Origin: Eriocheir sinensis
Taxonomy: Eukaryota > Arthropoda > Malacostraca > Decapoda > Varunidae
Length of the DNA stretch: 64,000 nucleotides
Direction of reading: 5' to 3'
NCBI RefSeq assembly: GCF_024679095.1
Contig: NW_026111621.1
Location: forward strand, 707,004 to 771,003
The notes under the pieces were generated by a model, which saw only the letters and a list, made by a program, of their open reading frames with translations, made no database searches and was not told the origin of the DNA. The position numbers and the translations under genes are program-made. Below, in pieces: positions 63,588-64,000 of this stretch (the stretch's first letter is position 1; each line of letters starts with the position of its first letter).

Positions 63588-63712
63588 ATTTTTTTTTTTT
63601 TTTACAACAAAGGAGACGGCTCAAGACCAACAAAAAATGTATAGAAAAAAAAAGCCCGCTACTCACCGCTCCCATAATAGACAAAAATAAAGAGTGACCA
63701 AAAGAGAGGTTA

Positions 63713-63715
<3 letters not shown>
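63588..63715 (-). mobile_element. 3' UTR of a Jockey-like element (element J)
   Basis: Read on the minus strand, ACCTCTCTTTTGGTCACTC, GTGAGTAGCGGGCTTTTTTT, a T-run and GTCTCCTTTGTTGTAAAAAA match the 3' UTR of element G (35,045-35,160) in order. Only the terminal 130 bp is present, and it ends in poly(A) at 63,588-63,603. No coding sequence remains. Confidence 0.8.

Positions 63716-63717
<2 letters not shown>

Positions 63718-63762
<45 letters not shown>
63718..63762. repeat. (CA)n microsatellite
   Basis: About 22 CA units abutting the truncated end of element J. Confidence 0.97.
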
Positions 63763-63763
<1 letters not shown>

Positions 63764-64000
63764 CCACCCACACGTTGCTAAATACTTAACTTTCAACTTT
63801 ATTATTACCCCAAAACAAAAAATACTCGGCGCGTAAAACTGGGTGAAAAATTATAAAACGCATCAACGAAATACACTTGCAAACAGCGGCCCTCAGAATT
63901 ACACTAGGGATAAATAAATATGGTAATGAATAAAACAGAACATGTAGCGTACAGGAAGGGGCGGGGAGGGATGGAGGGAGGGAGGAGGCCGGACGACGAA
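63763..64000. other. Unrecognised sequence at the window edge
   Basis: A/T-rich, then a GGGA-rich stretch at 63,955-63,985. No feature. Confidence 0.5.

Overview
The window looks like nuclear DNA of an animal, most probably a decapod crustacean (crab or shrimp type). Very long dinucleotide microsatellites ((GA)n, (CA)n, (TA)n), large purine/pyrimidine tracts, tRNA-derived SINEs and many decayed non-LTR retrotransposons are packed together. I found no host protein-coding gene, no rRNA gene and no functional tRNA gene. The taxon is inferred from repeat style and from memory of similar reverse-transcriptase (RT) fragments in decapods; it was not checked by a search.

Layout. 1-5.6 kb: a 28-bp satellite whose unit is an imperfect palindrome, with an orientation flip near 5,443. 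5.67-12.5 kb: a G-rich GGT-type minisatellite with 30/42-bp units. 12.5-21.4 kb: mostly unrecognised sequence holding a (TG)128 tract, two fused RT relics (14.1-14.8 kb), a TIR element (16.06-16.31 kb), a 39-bp pyrimidine repeat (17 kb), (TA)51 and a 70-bp two-hairpin tandem repeat (18.66-19.85 kb). 21.4-25.56 kb: a nearly full-length but broken non-LTR retrotransposon on the minus strand (ORF1 with zinc knuckle, APE-type endonuclease, RT). 27.0-28.7 kb: a 5'-truncated CR1-like RT with an uninterrupted 441-codon ORF, set between two (CT)n tracts. 30.8-40.3 kb: five more retroelement fragments and two SINEs, several ending in poly(A) against (CTA)n. 42.95-46.7 kb: a broken minus-strand CR1-like element whose ORF1 keeps SGNH/GDSL-esterase motifs. 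46.7-64 kb: chiefly purine/pyrimidine tracts and microsatellites, plus a piggyBac-type MITE (56.8 kb), a foldback TIR element (57.4 kb), a CR1 RT fragment (62.6 kb) and a retroelement 3' end (63.6 kb).

The only protein-coding content I can support comes from mobile elements, nearly all broken. The strongest link across the window is that the 28-bp satellite of the first 5.6 kb reappears as three copies just after the stop codon of a CR1-like RT at 39.3 kb, inside what looks like that element's 3' UTR. This suggests the satellite was seeded by, or shares origin with, a retrotransposon 3' UTR. Most long open frames in the window arise because repeat units lack stops; they are not treated as genes.
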